Source: Fen-1231 sp035286465 (GTDB lineage: Bacteria; Gemmatimonadota; Gemmatimonadetes; Gemmatimonadales; Gemmatimonadaceae). Taken from it: a stretch of 64,000 nt of DNA. A model generated the notes under the pieces. The model saw nothing but the letters and a program-made list of their open reading frames with translations. It had not been told where the DNA came from and did no database searches. The position numbers and the translations under genes are program-made. Location of the stretch: NCBI GenBank assembly GCA_035286465.1, contig DATEDF010000085.1, positions 1 through 64,000 of the forward strand, read 5' to 3'. Below are positions 15,912 to 25,137 of the stretch, piece by piece. How positions within the stretch are numbered: the first letter of the stretch is position 1; every line of letters starts with the position of its first letter.

Positions 15912-18122
15912 ATGAATGCGCGCGTGGAGTCGTTCACGTACGACGACGACATCGTACGGAAGTTCCTCTTCGCCACGGTCATCTGGGGTCTCGTCGGGTT
16001 TCTGGTCGGGCTCGTCGTCGCGCTCGAGCTCGCGAACCCCGCGTTCAACGCCGGGCCGCTCCTGGCCTTCGGCCGGCTCCGGCCGCTTCACACGAACGCG
16101 GTGATCTTCGCGTTCGCGGGGAACGCGTTCTTCACGGGCGCCTACTGGTCCGCGCAGCGGCTGCTCAAGACGCGGATGTTCTCCGACGCGCTGAGCCGGA
16201 TCCACTTCTGGGGCTGGCAGGCGATCATCGTCGCCGCCGTGCTCACGCTCCCGCTCGGGTTCACGCAGGCCAAGGAGTACGCCGAGCTCGAGTGGCCGAT
16301 TGACGTCGCGATCGCCGTCGTGTGGGTGGTGTTCGCCGTGAACTTCTTCGGCACGCTGGCGACGCGGCGGGAGCGCCATCTCTACGTGGCGCTCTGGTTC
16401 TACATCGCGAGCATCGTGACGGTCGCGATTCTGCACATCTTCAACAACCTCGCGGTGCCGGCGGGGCCGCTGAAGAGCTACTCGATCTACGCGGGCGTGC
16501 AGGACGCGTTCATGCAGTGGTGGTACGGCCACAACGCGGTGGCGTTCTTCCTCACGACGCCCTTCCTCGGCCTGATGTACTACTTCCTGCCGAAGGCGGC
16601 GGAGCGGCCGGTGTTCAGCTACAAGCTGTCCATCCTGCACTTCTGGACGCTGATCTTCATCTACATCTGGGCCGGCCCGCACCATCTGCACTACACCGCG
16701 CTCCCCGACTGGGCCTCGACGCTCGGCATGCTCTTTTCGCTGATGCTCCTCGCGCCCTCCTGGGGCGGGATGATCAACGGGCTGCTCACGCTGCGCGGCG
16801 CGTGGCACAAGGTGGTGGACGAGCCGGTGCTCAAGTTCTTCGTCGTCGCGGTCACCGCGTACGGCATGAGCACGTTCGAGGGGCCGATGCTCGCGATCAA
16901 GTCGGTGAACTCGCTGGCGCACTACACCGACTGGGTGATCGCCCACGTCCACACCGGGGCGCTCGGGTGGAACGGGTTCCTCACCTTCGGGATGGTGTAC
17001 TGGCTGGCGCCGCGGCTCTTCCAGACGCCGCTGTACAGCAAGCGGCTCGCGGAGACGCACTTCTGGATCGCGAGTTTCGGCATCCTGCTGTACGTCACGG
17101 CGATCTACAGCGCCGGCATCACGCAGGGGCTGATGTGGCGCGCCTTCGACGAGACGGGGCGCCTGCAGTATCCCGACTTCGTCGAGACGACGATGCGGCT
17201 CCTGCCGATGTACTGGGTGCGCGTGGCGGGCGGGACGCTCTTCATCGTCGGCGCGGTGCTCTTCCTGTACAACGTCGTGATGACGTGGCGCCGGCGCCCC
17301 GCGCAGTATGCCGTGCCGGTGATTCAGGCCCCGCGGCTCGCCGAGGCGCCGCGGCCCGCGCCGGAGCCCGTGGCGGCGCCGGCCGGCGCCTGGGCACGCT
17401 TCACCGGCATGGTCTGGCACCGCACCTGGGAGCGCCTCCCGCTCACCTTCACCGTGCTCGTCGCGGTGGCCGTGATCGTCGCGTCGCTCTTCGAGATCCT
17501 CCCCACCTTCCTCATCCGCTCGAACGTGCCGACGATCGCGAGCGTGAGGCCGCTCACTCCGCTCGAGCTCGCAGGCCGCGACCTCTACATCCGCGAAGGG
17601 TGCTTCAACTGCCACTCGCAGATGATCCGCCCGTTCCGTCACGAGACGGAACGCTACGGGGAGTATTCGAAGCCGGGCGAGTCGGTGTACGAGCATCCAT
17701 TCCTGTGGGGCTCGCGGCGCATCGGCCCCGACCTCGCGCGCGCGGGCGGCAAGTACCCGCCGCTCTGGCACGTGCGGCACATGGCCGACCCGCGCGCAAT
17801 CGCGCCGAAGTCCATCATGCCGCCGTACCCGCAGCTCGAGACGAACCTGCTCGACTTCGACGGCATCCAGAAGCGCGTGGACGCGATGGCGATGCTCGGC
17901 GTGCCCTATGGGGACGCGGTGCGGCGCGCGAGTGCGCTCGCGCGCGCGCAGGCCGCCACGCTCGCCACCGACATCGAGAAGGCCGGCGGTCCCGCCGGCC
18001 TCGCCGACCGCGAGATCACGGCGCTTGTCGCGTACCTCGAGCGGCTCGGCACCGACCTCGCGCGGCCCACGGGGGTCGCGCGCGCGACGAAGCCGCCTCC
18101 CGCCTCCCCCGGGGGGAAGTGA
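15912..18122 (+). CDS. ccoNO: cbb3 cytochrome oxidase, fused subunits I and II (CcoN-CcoO)
   Basis: One 736-residue frame joins the catalytic subunit (residues ~1-480) to the monohaem subunit (~505-736). CcoN: 12 membrane segments and haem/CuB histidines in PLHTNAVIFAF, WWYGHNAVAFFL, AGPHHLHYTALP and DWVIAHVHTGALGWNG. CcoO: membrane anchor, then haem c motif CFNCH followed by SQMIRPFRHETERYGEYSK, and the methionine segment IMPPYP. It reduces oxygen to water at high affinity and pumps protons. CcoN and CcoO are separate in most Proteobacteria; the fusion occurs in some other phyla. First gene of an eight-gene operon with tight overlaps. Confidence 0.97.
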   Translation: MNARVESFTYDDDIVRKFLFATVIWGLVGFLVGLVVALELANPAFNAGPLLAFGRLRPLHTNAVIFAFAGNAFFTGAYWSAQRLLKTRMFSDALSRIHFWGWQAIIVAAVLTLPLGFTQAKEYAELEWPIDVAIAVVWVVFAVNFFGTLATRRERHLYVALWFYIASIVTVAILHIFNNLAVPAGPLKSYSIYAGVQDAFMQWWYGHNAVAFFLTTPFLGLMYYFLPKAAERPVFSYKLSILHFWTLIFIYIWAGPHHLHYTALPDWASTLGMLFSLMLLAPSWGGMINGLLTLRGAWHKVVDEPVLKFFVVAVTAYGMSTFEGPMLAIKSVNSLAHYTDWVIAHVHTGALGWNGFLTFGMVYWLAPRLFQTPLYSKRLAETHFWIASFGILLYVTAIYSAGITQGLMWRAFDETGRLQYPDFVETTMRLLPMYWVRVAGGTLFIVGAVLFLYNVVMTWRRRPAQYAVPVIQAPRLAEAPRPAPEPVAAPAGAWARFTGMVWHRTWERLPLTFTVLVAVAVIVASLFEILPTFLIRSNVPTIASVRPLTPLELAGRDLYIREGCFNCHSQMIRPFRHETERYGEYSKPGESVYEHPFLWGSRRIGPDLARAGGKYPPLWHVRHMADPRAIAPKSIMPPYPQLETNLLDFDGIQKRVDAMAMLGVPYGDAVRRASALARAQAATLATDIEKAGGPAGLADREITALVAYLERLGTDLARPTGVARATKPPPASPGGK

Positions 18123-18123
18123 C

Positions 18124-18339
18124 ATGCTCCGGCTCTCCGACGCGGTGGGCGCCGCCGGCCTCGCCGACTACGCGATCGTCGCGCTCGTCCTGTTCTTCTT
18201 CGCCTTCCTCCTCCTCCTCATCAGGATCCTCACGCCCGCGCGCGCCGCCCACGACGAGCGCGCGAGGTGGATGCCGCTCGACGACGGCACGCCGACGCCC
18301 CCACCCGCGCGTGAGGATCCGCGAGGTGACGCCCCATGA
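18124..18339 (+). CDS. ccoQ: CcoQ-like small cbb3 subunit
   Basis: A 71-residue protein (MLRLSDAVGAAGLADYAIVA) with one membrane helix (LVLFFFAFLLLLIRIL) and a polar tail, the size and layout of CcoQ, which stabilises the oxidase and its association with CcoP. It begins one base after the ccoNO stop and overlaps ccoP by 4 nt. Sequence conservation in this family is low, so the call rests on position and topology. Confidence 0.8.
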   Translation: MLRLSDAVGAAGLADYAIVALVLFFFAFLLLLIRILTPARAAHDERARWMPLDDGTPTPPPAREDPRGDAP

Positions 18340-18956
18340 CACACCCCGGTGACGACCGTCTGATGACGGACCACGAGTACGACGGAATCCGGGAGTACGA
18401 CAACCCGCTGCCACGCTGGTGGGTGCTCCTTTTCATCGCCACGATCCTCTTCGCTCCGATCTACTATCTCGCACCCGGCGACGCGGGCCACGGCGCGAAG
18501 AAGGAACAGATGTACGAGAAGGAGATGGCCGCCTATCGCGCGCGGCACCCGGAAGAGGGCGGCGGCGCCCCGACGCTCACGGCCGAACGGATGGCCGCGA
18601 TCGTCGCCGACCCCGCGGAGGTCGCGCGCGGGAAGACGCTCTTCGCGGCGAACTGCGCCGCGTGCCACCGTGCCGACGGCGGCGGGCTCATCGGGCCGAA
18701 CCTCACGGACGACTTCTGGCTCCACGGCGGCACGCCGCTCGAGGTGCGGAACACGATCTGGAACGGGGTGCTCGCGAAGGGGATGCCGCCGTGGGGCCGG
18801 CTGCTGAAGCCGGACGAGGTCGGCGCGCTCACCGCGTTCGTGCGGTCGCTGCGCGGCGCGCGCCCGCCGAACCCCAAGGCGTCCGAGGGCGTGGCCGTGA
18901 AGCCGGACGGCACGCCGGCGGACGGCGGCGCCGCGACGAAACCGAAGGGCGGATGA
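18336..18956 (+). CDS. ccoP: cbb3 oxidase CcoP, single-haem form
   Basis: A 206-residue protein with the CcoP N-terminus (HEYDGIREYDNPLPRWWVLL) leading into one membrane helix, then a periplasmic cytochrome c domain with one haem site (ANCAACHRADGGGLIGPNL) and axial methionine region KGMPPWG. Standard CcoP is about 290-310 residues with two haems; only one CxxCH is present, so the electron-entry path is shortened. The C-terminal 35 residues are Pro/Gly/Ala/Lys-rich. ATGA overlaps at both ends show tight coupling with ccoQ and ccoG. Confidence 0.93.
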   Translation: MTHPGDDRLMTDHEYDGIREYDNPLPRWWVLLFIATILFAPIYYLAPGDAGHGAKKEQMYEKEMAAYRARHPEEGGGAPTLTAERMAAIVADPAEVARGKTLFAANCAACHRADGGGLIGPNLTDDFWLHGGTPLEVRNTIWNGVLAKGMPPWGRLLKPDEVGALTAFVRSLRGARPPNPKASEGVAVKPDGTPADGGAATKPKGG

Positions 18957-20392
18957 CCGCGCCCGCGGCCGCCGGTCGCGTCCTGGCGACGCTCAACGCC
19001 GACGGCTCCCGCCGCTGGATCCGGCCGAAGCCGGCGGTGGGCCGCTACTTCCGGCACCGCCGGGCCGTCGCGTACGGCCTCATGGTGCTCTTTCTCGCGA
19101 TCCCGCTCTTCCGCCTTCGCGGGAAGCCGCTGATGCTGCTCGATGTGCCACGGCGCGAGTTCACGTTCTTCGGCACCACCTTCCTCCCGACCGACACGCT
19201 CCTCCTGATGCTCCTCGGCCTGAGCATCCTGATCGGGATCTTCCTCCTCACGGCGCTCTTCGGCCGTGTCTGGTGCGGCTGGGCGTGCCCGCAGACCGTG
19301 TACATGGAGTACCTCTTCCGGCCCATCGAGCGGCTCGTCGAGGGCGGGTGGAACCGGTCGCGGCTGCTCGACGAGCAGCGGCGGCACTTCCATCCGCGTC
19401 GGCTCGTCACGCACGCGATCAGCGTCGTGCTCGCGCTCGTGCTCGCGCACACCTTCCTCGCCTATTTCGTCGGAACCGAGGCGCTCGCGCGCTGGGTCAG
19501 GCAGTCGCCCTACGAGCACCCCGTTCCCTTCCTCGTGATGGCGGTGACGAGCGCGCTCGTCCTCCTCGATTTCGCCTGGTTCCGCGAGCAGACGTGCATC
19601 GTCGCCTGCCCGTACGGCCGGTGGCAGTCGGTGCTGCTCGACGAGCAGTCGCTCATCATCGCCTACGACCCGAAGCGCGGCGAACCGCGCGGCCACCGCC
19701 CGCACCGGGCCGAGGTCCCCGGGCTCGGCGATTGCGTGGATTGCGGCGCGTGCGTGCTCACCTGCCCCACGGGGATTGACATCCGCTCCGGGCTCCAGAT
19801 GGAGTGCATCCATTGCACGCAGTGCGCCGACGCGTGCGACGCGGTGATGGCGAAGCTCGGCAAGCCGCCCGGGCTCATCCGCTACACCTCGCGGGAGGCG
19901 CTCGCCGGGCGCGCGCGCCGTCTGCTCAGGCCGCGCACGGTGCTCTATCCGCTCGCGTTCCTCGTCTGCTTCGGGAGCTTCGTCGCCGTGCTCGGCACGC
20001 AGCCCGGGGCGGACGTGACGCTCCTCGGCGCGATCGGGGAGCCGTTCACGCTCGAGCCCGACGGTTCCGTCGTGAACCAGGTGCGCGTGAAGATCACCAA
20101 CCGCGCGCGCGGCGAGCGCCGCTACACCGTCGAGCTGCTCGGCGCCGGGCCGGCGCGCGTGCTGGCGCCCGAGCTCCCGCTCGCCGTCCGGAGCGGACGC
20201 ACCGCCACGACGAGCCTGTTCGTGATCCTCCCGCCGTCGGCGTTTCGCGACCACGAGCGGGACGTGCGCTTCCGCGTCTCCGACGGCGCGGGCTTCACGG
20301 AGGAGTATCGCTGGCGTCTGCGCGGCCCGGACGCGCGCGAGGAGCGCGAGGAGCGCGAGGAGCGGGAGAAGCGCGAGGAGCGGGCGAAATGA
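18953..20392 (+). CDS. ccoG: cbb3 assembly ferredoxin CcoG
   Basis: From ATG 18953 the protein has 479 residues. Five or so membrane segments, the motif RVWCGWACPQTVYMEYLFRP, and two 4Fe-4S clusters in GDCVDCGACVLTCPTGIDIR and MECIHCTQCADACD identify CcoG (RdxA/FixG). Family knowledge: it is a polyferredoxin proposed to reduce Cu(II) to Cu(I) for insertion into CcoN. The C-terminal ~130 residues form the Ig-like FixG domain and end in a run of Glu/Arg/Lys repeats. It overlaps ccoP and ccoH by 4 nt. Confidence 0.96.
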   Translation: MTAPAAAGRVLATLNADGSRRWIRPKPAVGRYFRHRRAVAYGLMVLFLAIPLFRLRGKPLMLLDVPRREFTFFGTTFLPTDTLLLMLLGLSILIGIFLLTALFGRVWCGWACPQTVYMEYLFRPIERLVEGGWNRSRLLDEQRRHFHPRRLVTHAISVVLALVLAHTFLAYFVGTEALARWVRQSPYEHPVPFLVMAVTSALVLLDFAWFREQTCIVACPYGRWQSVLLDEQSLIIAYDPKRGEPRGHRPHRAEVPGLGDCVDCGACVLTCPTGIDIRSGLQMECIHCTQCADACDAVMAKLGKPPGLIRYTSREALAGRARRLLRPRTVLYPLAFLVCFGSFVAVLGTQPGADVTLLGAIGEPFTLEPDGSVVNQVRVKITNRARGERRYTVELLGAGPARVLAPELPLAVRSGRTATTSLFVILPPSAFRDHERDVRFRVSDGAGFTEEYRWRLRGPDAREEREEREEREKREERAK

Positions 20393-20871
20393 AGAAGGGA
20401 TGGTACTGGCCCTGGATCGTGGCCGCCCTCCTCGTCGCCACCGCCGCCGGCCAGGGGATCCTCTTCTACGCGGCCACGCACGACGCCTCGATGGCGATCG
20501 AGCCCGACTACTACCGGAAGGCGGTCGCGTGGGACGCGCAGCGCGCGCGCGACTCGGTGAGCGCGGCGCTCGGGTGGACCGCCACGGGCGAGCTCCGCGC
20601 GCCGGACTCCACGGGGGCCGAGGTGGCGGTGCGCCTCGCCGACGCCGACGGCGCGCCGCTCGGCGGGGCGCGCGTGCGCGTGACGGCGATCCACAATCTC
20701 GAGGGCGCGCGCCGCGTGGAGGGTGCGCTGCCGGAGCGGACCGCCGGGACCTACGCAGCAAAGCTGCCGCTCAGGCGCGCGGGGCTGTGGGAGCTGCGGA
20801 TTGACGCGCATCGGGGGCGCGATCACTTCACCGCCACGGTGCGTACCGACGCGCCGAGGGACGCCCGATGA
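20389..20871 (+). CDS. ccoH: cbb3 assembly protein CcoH (FixH)
   Basis: A 160-residue protein with one N-terminal membrane helix (WYWPWIVAALLVATAAGQGI), then the FixH pattern AIEPDYYRKAVAWD and an extracytoplasmic beta-sandwich (GTYAAKLPLRRAGLWELRID). CcoH binds CcoN/CcoP intermediates during assembly. Start and stop overlap ccoG and the SafE-like gene by 4 nt each. Confidence 0.92.
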   Translation: MKKGWYWPWIVAALLVATAAGQGILFYAATHDASMAIEPDYYRKAVAWDAQRARDSVSAALGWTATGELRAPDSTGAEVAVRLADADGAPLGGARVRVTAIHNLEGARRVEGALPERTAGTYAAKLPLRRAGLWELRIDAHRGRDHFTATVRTDAPRDAR

Positions 20872-21596
20872 CGGCGCTCGTCGTGTCGGTCTTCGTGGCC
20901 GCGCTCCTCGGGAGCGTTCATTGCGCCGGGATGTGCGGCGGCCTCGCCTGTTTTGTCGCGGGGAGCGCCGACGCGCGAGCGACCGCCGCGTACAACGGCG
21001 GGCGGCTGCTCTCGTATCTGGCGCTGGGCGTCGTCGCGGGCGCGGCGGGCGCGGGCTTCGACCGCGTGGGGATGATCGCCGGCATCGCGCGCCCGGCGGC
21101 GATCGTGGCCGGGTTCCTGATGATCGTCTGGGGCGGCGCGACCGCGGTCGCCGCCGCGGGCGCGCGCGTGCCGGTGCTCTCCACGCCCGCGGGCGCCGGC
21201 CGTGCGCTGGCCCGCGCGCTCCGCGTGGTCCGCGATCGGCCGCCGGCCCAGCGCGGGCTCGTCCTCGGCGTGCTCACCCCGCTCCTTCCCTGCGGCTGGC
21301 TCTACGCGTTCGTCGTCACGGCCGCGGCCGCGGGGACGCCGCTCGCCGGCGCACTCGTGATGGGGGCCTTCTGGCTTGGCACCGTGCCGGTGATGGCGGC
21401 GCTCGGCCTCGGGCTTCAGCGCGCCTCCGGGCCGCTGCGGCGGCGGCTGCCGGCGCTGGCCGCCGCGGCCCTCATCGTGATCGGGCTCCTCACCATCACC
21501 GGCAGGTTCGTCGCCGCGCGCACACACGCGCCCGCTGCCGCGCATCCCGCGCCTCGCGCGATCGTCGCCCCCGATGGCCACGCTGCTCGCAGCTGA
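20868..21596 (+). CDS. SafE/UreH-like membrane protein of the cbb3 cluster
   Basis: A 242-residue protein with six predicted membrane segments and the family signature GSVHCAGMCGGLACF near the N-terminus plus TPLLPCGWLYAFVVT in the middle. Genes of this type recur beside ccoI and ccoS; the cysteines suggest copper or thiol chemistry in oxidase maturation, though the family name refers to sulfite export. The end overlaps the ccoI ATG by 23 nt. Confidence 0.88.
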   Translation: MTALVVSVFVAALLGSVHCAGMCGGLACFVAGSADARATAAYNGGRLLSYLALGVVAGAAGAGFDRVGMIAGIARPAAIVAGFLMIVWGGATAVAAAGARVPVLSTPAGAGRALARALRVVRDRPPAQRGLVLGVLTPLLPCGWLYAFVVTAAAAGTPLAGALVMGAFWLGTVPVMAALGLGLQRASGPLRRRLPALAAAALIVIGLLTITGRFVAARTHAPAAAHPAPRAIVAPDGHAARS

Positions 21597-24102
21597 GCGC
21601 GCAGGCCCCGCGCAGGCCGCGCCGGCCGCGCCGGCCGCGGACGAAGCGCGCACGTCCTGCGCCCACTGCGGGCTCCCGGTCCCGCCGGGATTCGCGGTTG
21701 CCGGCTCCGCGCGGCCCTTCTGCTGCGCCGGGTGCCGGACCGCGTTCGCCATCATCCACGCGCACGGCCTGGCGGAGTACTACGGCTTCGCGGAGCGCCG
21801 CGAGGCCCCGGTGACGCCGAGCGGGCGCCGGTACGAGGAATTCGACCACGAGACCTTTCGCGCCTTGTACGTGCGCTCGCGGGGCGACGGGCTCTCGGAG
21901 ACCGACCTGTACCTCGAGGGCGTGCACTGCGCCTCGTGCGTGTGGCTCATCGAGCGCGTGCCGCTGGCGATGAGCGGCGTCGCGCGCGCCGAGCTTGACG
22001 TGGGACGGTCGCTCGCGCACGTCGTGTGGGACCCGACACGCACAACGCTCTCGACGGTCGCGCGCTTCCTCGACGCGCTCGGCTACGCGCCGCATCCGTT
22101 CCGGGGCGTGAAGGCCGACGCGATGCGACGGCGGGAGGATCGCGCCGCGCTCACGAACATCGGCATCGCCGGCGCGATCGCCGGCAACGTGATGCTCATC
22201 GCGCTCGCGATCTACGCCGGCTGGTTCGGCGGGATCGAGCGCGAGTTCGAGCGCTATTTCCGGTGGTGGAGCTTCCTCCTCACGACGCCGGCGATCCTCG
22301 GCCCCGGCCGCGTGTTCTTCCGGGGCGCGTGGGGCGCACTGCGCGCCCGGGCGCTGCACATGGACGTGCCGATCGCGCTCGCGCTCGCGGCGGGCTACCT
22401 GCGCGGCGCGGCCAACACCGTGCGGGACAGCGGACCGGTGTACTTCGACGGCGTCGTCACGCTCATCTTCCTCCTCCTCGTGGGGCGCTTCCTCCAGCGG
22501 CGGGCGCAGCGCGCGGCGACGGACAGCGCGGAGCTCCTCTTCGCGCTGGCGCCCTCCACGGCGCGCGTGGTCGAGGAGAGCGGCGCGGTGCGCGAGGTGC
22601 CCGTCGAGGCGGTGCTGCCCGGCGCCGTGCTCGACGTGCGCGCCGGCGACACGCTCGCCGCCGACGGCGTGGTCACCGAGGGGCGCTCGGCGCTGGACCT
22701 CGCGCTGCTCACGGGCGAGTCGCGGCCGGTCGCCGCAGCCGCGGGCGACGCGGTGTTCGCCGGCACCGTGAACCTGAGCGCGCCGCTTCGCGTGCGGGTC
22801 ACCGGCGCGGGCGAGGCGAGCCGGCTCGGCCGCCTCCTCCGGGACGTCGAGGAGAGCGCGCGTCGCCGCGCGCCGATCGTGCGGCTCGCCGACCGCCTGG
22901 CGGGCGTGTTCGTCGCGGTCGTGCTGGCGCTCGCGGGCGTGACGTGGGCGCTCTGGTTCCCGCGCGATCCCGCGCTGGCGCTCGACAACGCGATCGCGAT
23001 GCTCATCGTCACCTGCCCCTGCGCGCTCGCGCTCGCGACGCCGCTCGCGATGACCGTGGCCATCGGGCGCGCCGCCCGCCAGGGGATCCTCATCAAGGGC
23101 GGCGACGCGCTGGAGCGGCTCGCCCGGCCGGGACGGCTGATCCTCGACAAGACGGGCACGCTCACCGAGGGGCGCCTGGCGCTGGTGGCGTGGGAGGGGC
23201 TCGACGAGGCGCGCGCGCTGGTGCTCGCGCTCGAGCGGCACTCCCGCCATCCCATCGCGCTCGCCCTCCAGCGCGCCTGGCCCGAGGTGCACGCGCCCAC
23301 CGCGCAGCACGTCGTCGAGACGATCGGCGGCGGGCTCGAGGGGCGCGTGGGCGGCCGCCTGGTGGTGGTGGGCAAGCCGGCGTTCGTGCTCGCGCGCGGC
23401 GCGCACACGCCGCGCGTCCGCGCGCCCTTCGCCCCGCTCGACGAGGCGCTCTCGCCCGTGCTCGTCCGCGTCGCCGACGAGATCGTGGCGCGCGCCGCGT
23501 TCGGCGATCCGGTGCGCGCCGAGGCGAAGGAAGCGGTCGCCGAGCTGCGCGCGCGCGGCTGGCGCGTCTCCATCCTCTCGGGCGACGACCCGCGGGTCGT
23601 CGCCGCCGTCGCGCGCGCGGTCGGCGTCCCCGGACGCGACGCGCGGGGCGGCGCCACGCCCGAGGAGAAGCACGCCGAGGTGGAGCGCCTCGTCGCCAGG
23701 GTGCAGGGTGCCCTTGCAGGGGAGACGGTGGTGCAGGGTGCCGGTGCAGGGGAGACGGTGGTGATGGTCGGCGACGGCGTGAACGACGCCGCCGCGATCG
23801 CCGCCGCCTCGGTCGGCATCGGCGTGCGCGGCAGCGCCGAGGCGTCCCTTGCCGCGGCCGACGTCTATCTCGCGCGCGGCGGGCTCGCGCCGCTGCTCGC
23901 GCTCGAGCGGGGTGCGCGGCGCACGCTGAACCTGATCCGCCTCGGCGTCGCGTTCTCGCTCGCCTACAACGTGGCCGGCGCCGCGCTCGCGCTCACCGGG
24001 ATGATTGATCCGCTCGTCGCCGCGATCGTGATGCCGGCCAGCTCGCTCACCGTCGTGCTCACCGCGTGGCACGGACGCACGTTCAGCGGAGCGGCCCCGT
24101 GA
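21574..24102 (+). CDS. ccoI: Copper-exporting P1B ATPase for cbb3 assembly (CcoI/FixI)
   Basis: The 842-residue protein has an N-terminal cysteine cluster (CAHCGLPV... FCCAGC), an HMA domain with CASC (EGVHCASCVWLIE), TGES, CPC (C481-P-C483), DKTGT (D525), SRHPIA and GDGVND (733-738): all motifs of a Cu(I) pump delivering copper to the periplasm for CcoN. Just before GDGVND, residues 710-729 are a tandem insert (VQGALAGETV then VQGAGAGETV) encoded by a 30-bp direct repeat, apparently replacing a short loop. Otherwise length and order are normal. The next gene, ccoS, overlaps by 4 nt. Confidence 0.96.
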   Translation: MATLLAAERAGPAQAAPAAPAADEARTSCAHCGLPVPPGFAVAGSARPFCCAGCRTAFAIIHAHGLAEYYGFAERREAPVTPSGRRYEEFDHETFRALYVRSRGDGLSETDLYLEGVHCASCVWLIERVPLAMSGVARAELDVGRSLAHVVWDPTRTTLSTVARFLDALGYAPHPFRGVKADAMRRREDRAALTNIGIAGAIAGNVMLIALAIYAGWFGGIEREFERYFRWWSFLLTTPAILGPGRVFFRGAWGALRARALHMDVPIALALAAGYLRGAANTVRDSGPVYFDGVVTLIFLLLVGRFLQRRAQRAATDSAELLFALAPSTARVVEESGAVREVPVEAVLPGAVLDVRAGDTLAADGVVTEGRSALDLALLTGESRPVAAAAGDAVFAGTVNLSAPLRVRVTGAGEASRLGRLLRDVEESARRRAPIVRLADRLAGVFVAVVLALAGVTWALWFPRDPALALDNAIAMLIVTCPCALALATPLAMTVAIGRAARQGILIKGGDALERLARPGRLILDKTGTLTEGRLALVAWEGLDEARALVLALERHSRHPIALALQRAWPEVHAPTAQHVVETIGGGLEGRVGGRLVVVGKPAFVLARGAHTPRVRAPFAPLDEALSPVLVRVADEIVARAAFGDPVRAEAKEAVAELRARGWRVSILSGDDPRVVAAVARAVGVPGRDARGGATPEEKHAEVERLVARVQGALAGETVVQGAGAGETVVMVGDGVNDAAAIAAASVGIGVRGSAEASLAAADVYLARGGLAPLLALERGARRTLNLIRLGVAFSLAYNVAGAALALTGMIDPLVAAIVMPASSLTVVLTAWHGRTFSGAAP
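23701..23760 (+). repeat. 30-bp direct repeat inside ccoI
   Basis: Two adjacent 30-bp copies (23701-23730 and 23731-23760), starting gtgcagggtg and ending ggagacggtg, differ at two bases. They keep the reading frame and encode a ten-residue duplication. Confidence 0.9.
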
Positions 24103-24299
24103 GCGTGCTCTTCGTGCTCGTGCCGGTCGCGCTCGCCATCGTCCTGGCGGCGGTGATCGCCTTCGCGTGGAGCGCGCGGAGCGGCCAGTTCGATGACCTC
24201 CGCACGCCGGCGCTCCGGCCGCTGATTGACGAGCCCCCGTCCGAGCCGGGAGCACCGCCAGTCGGCGAGGGGAATCGCCGGCCGGTGACAAGCGAGTAG
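24099..24299 (+). CDS. ccoS: cbb3 maturation protein CcoS
   Basis: A 66-residue protein from GTG 24099 (overlapping ccoI by 4 nt). One membrane helix (LFVLVPVALAIVLAAVIAFA) followed by the typical FAWSARSGQFDDLRTPALRPL segment, which identifies CcoS, needed for cofactor insertion into the oxidase. The tail is Pro/Gly-rich. It is the last gene of the operon. Confidence 0.93.
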   Translation: MSVLFVLVPVALAIVLAAVIAFAWSARSGQFDDLRTPALRPLIDEPPSEPGAPPVGEGNRRPVTSE

Positions 24300-24447
24300 G
24301 TTATTCCGTTCCGCCGTGCGGACCAGCGCGCGCGCAGGACATCGTGAGCGGGCGCCCGTGACCGGTCCGCCGGCGCAGCCGCCGGCGCAGCCGAACAGAG
24401 CGGCCGGGTGTTGCGTATTGTTCGAGAACCGGAACCTGGAGCCCCCC

Positions 24448-24990
24448 ATGCGCACGCGCCTCCTCGCTTTCGTACTGCTCGCGACGATCCCGTCGCTCGT
24501 CCTCGCCCAGCGGGGCGGCCGGGGAGGCGGCGCTCGAAGCGGTGGTGCCGGCGCTTCGTTCTCACGCCTCCCGACCGTGAGTGACCTCCAGGATCTCAAC
24601 CCCGCCGCGCGGCTCGTGGACCGGCGCAAGAAACTCACGCTCTCCGATTCGCTCGTGGACCAGCTCAAGGCGCTCGCGAAGACGATCAAGGACCGTAACG
24701 CCCCGGCCATCGCGATGTACGACTCGGTGCGCAAGCGTATCCGGGCACAGGAGGGGATTGACCTGACCATGGCGCCGATGGGCGCGCAGCTCGAGGCGCA
24801 GCAGAACCAGCTCGGGATGCGCAATCTCCTCGCGCAGCTGCGAGCACAGCGGACGCAGGACATCCAGGAGACGCTCGCGCTCGTCCCGGAGGCGGTGAGG
24901 AAGCCGGTCGAGGAACTGATCACGGAACAGACGAAGGAGATGGACGAGATGATGCCGCGAGGCCGGGGCGGGCCGCCGCCCGGGGCGTAG
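24448..24990 (+). CDS. Exported Spy/CpxP-like helical protein
   Basis: From ATG 24448 the protein has 180 residues. It opens with a signal peptide (MRTRLLAFVLLATIPSLVLA) followed by a Gly/Arg/Ser-rich linker (QRGGRGGGARSGGAGAS). The rest is charged and helical, with KKLTLSDSLVDQLKALAKTI resembling the L-T-x-x-Q-type helices of periplasmic Spy/CpxP chaperones and metal sensors. The C-terminus is again Gly/Pro-rich. Probably periplasmic; a chaperone-like or metal-sensing role is inferred from weak similarity. Confidence 0.75.
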   Translation: MRTRLLAFVLLATIPSLVLAQRGGRGGGARSGGAGASFSRLPTVSDLQDLNPAARLVDRRKKLTLSDSLVDQLKALAKTIKDRNAPAIAMYDSVRKRIRAQEGIDLTMAPMGAQLEAQQNQLGMRNLLAQLRAQRTQDIQETLALVPEAVRKPVEELITEQTKEMDEMMPRGRGGPPPGA

Positions 24991-25137
24991 GCGGGACGCC
25001 GCGCCGGCGGTAGGGGGACGCTGCCTCCCCGCGGGCGCCCGCGGCCCCGGTTCGAGTTAGATTCTTCCTCGCGCGCTCCGGCTTCCGGGGCGCGCTTGGT
25101 TTCCCGGCGGTCCACACGCCGCCCCCGCGAGCCCTTG

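Noticed and set aside
21496..24291. 931-codon minus-strand frame opposite ccoI
   Set aside because: Shadow frame; plus strand has all P1B motifs.
24300..24447. tRNA or small RNA in the gap after ccoS
   Set aside because: No cloverleaf, no hairpin with T-tract; nothing convincing seen.
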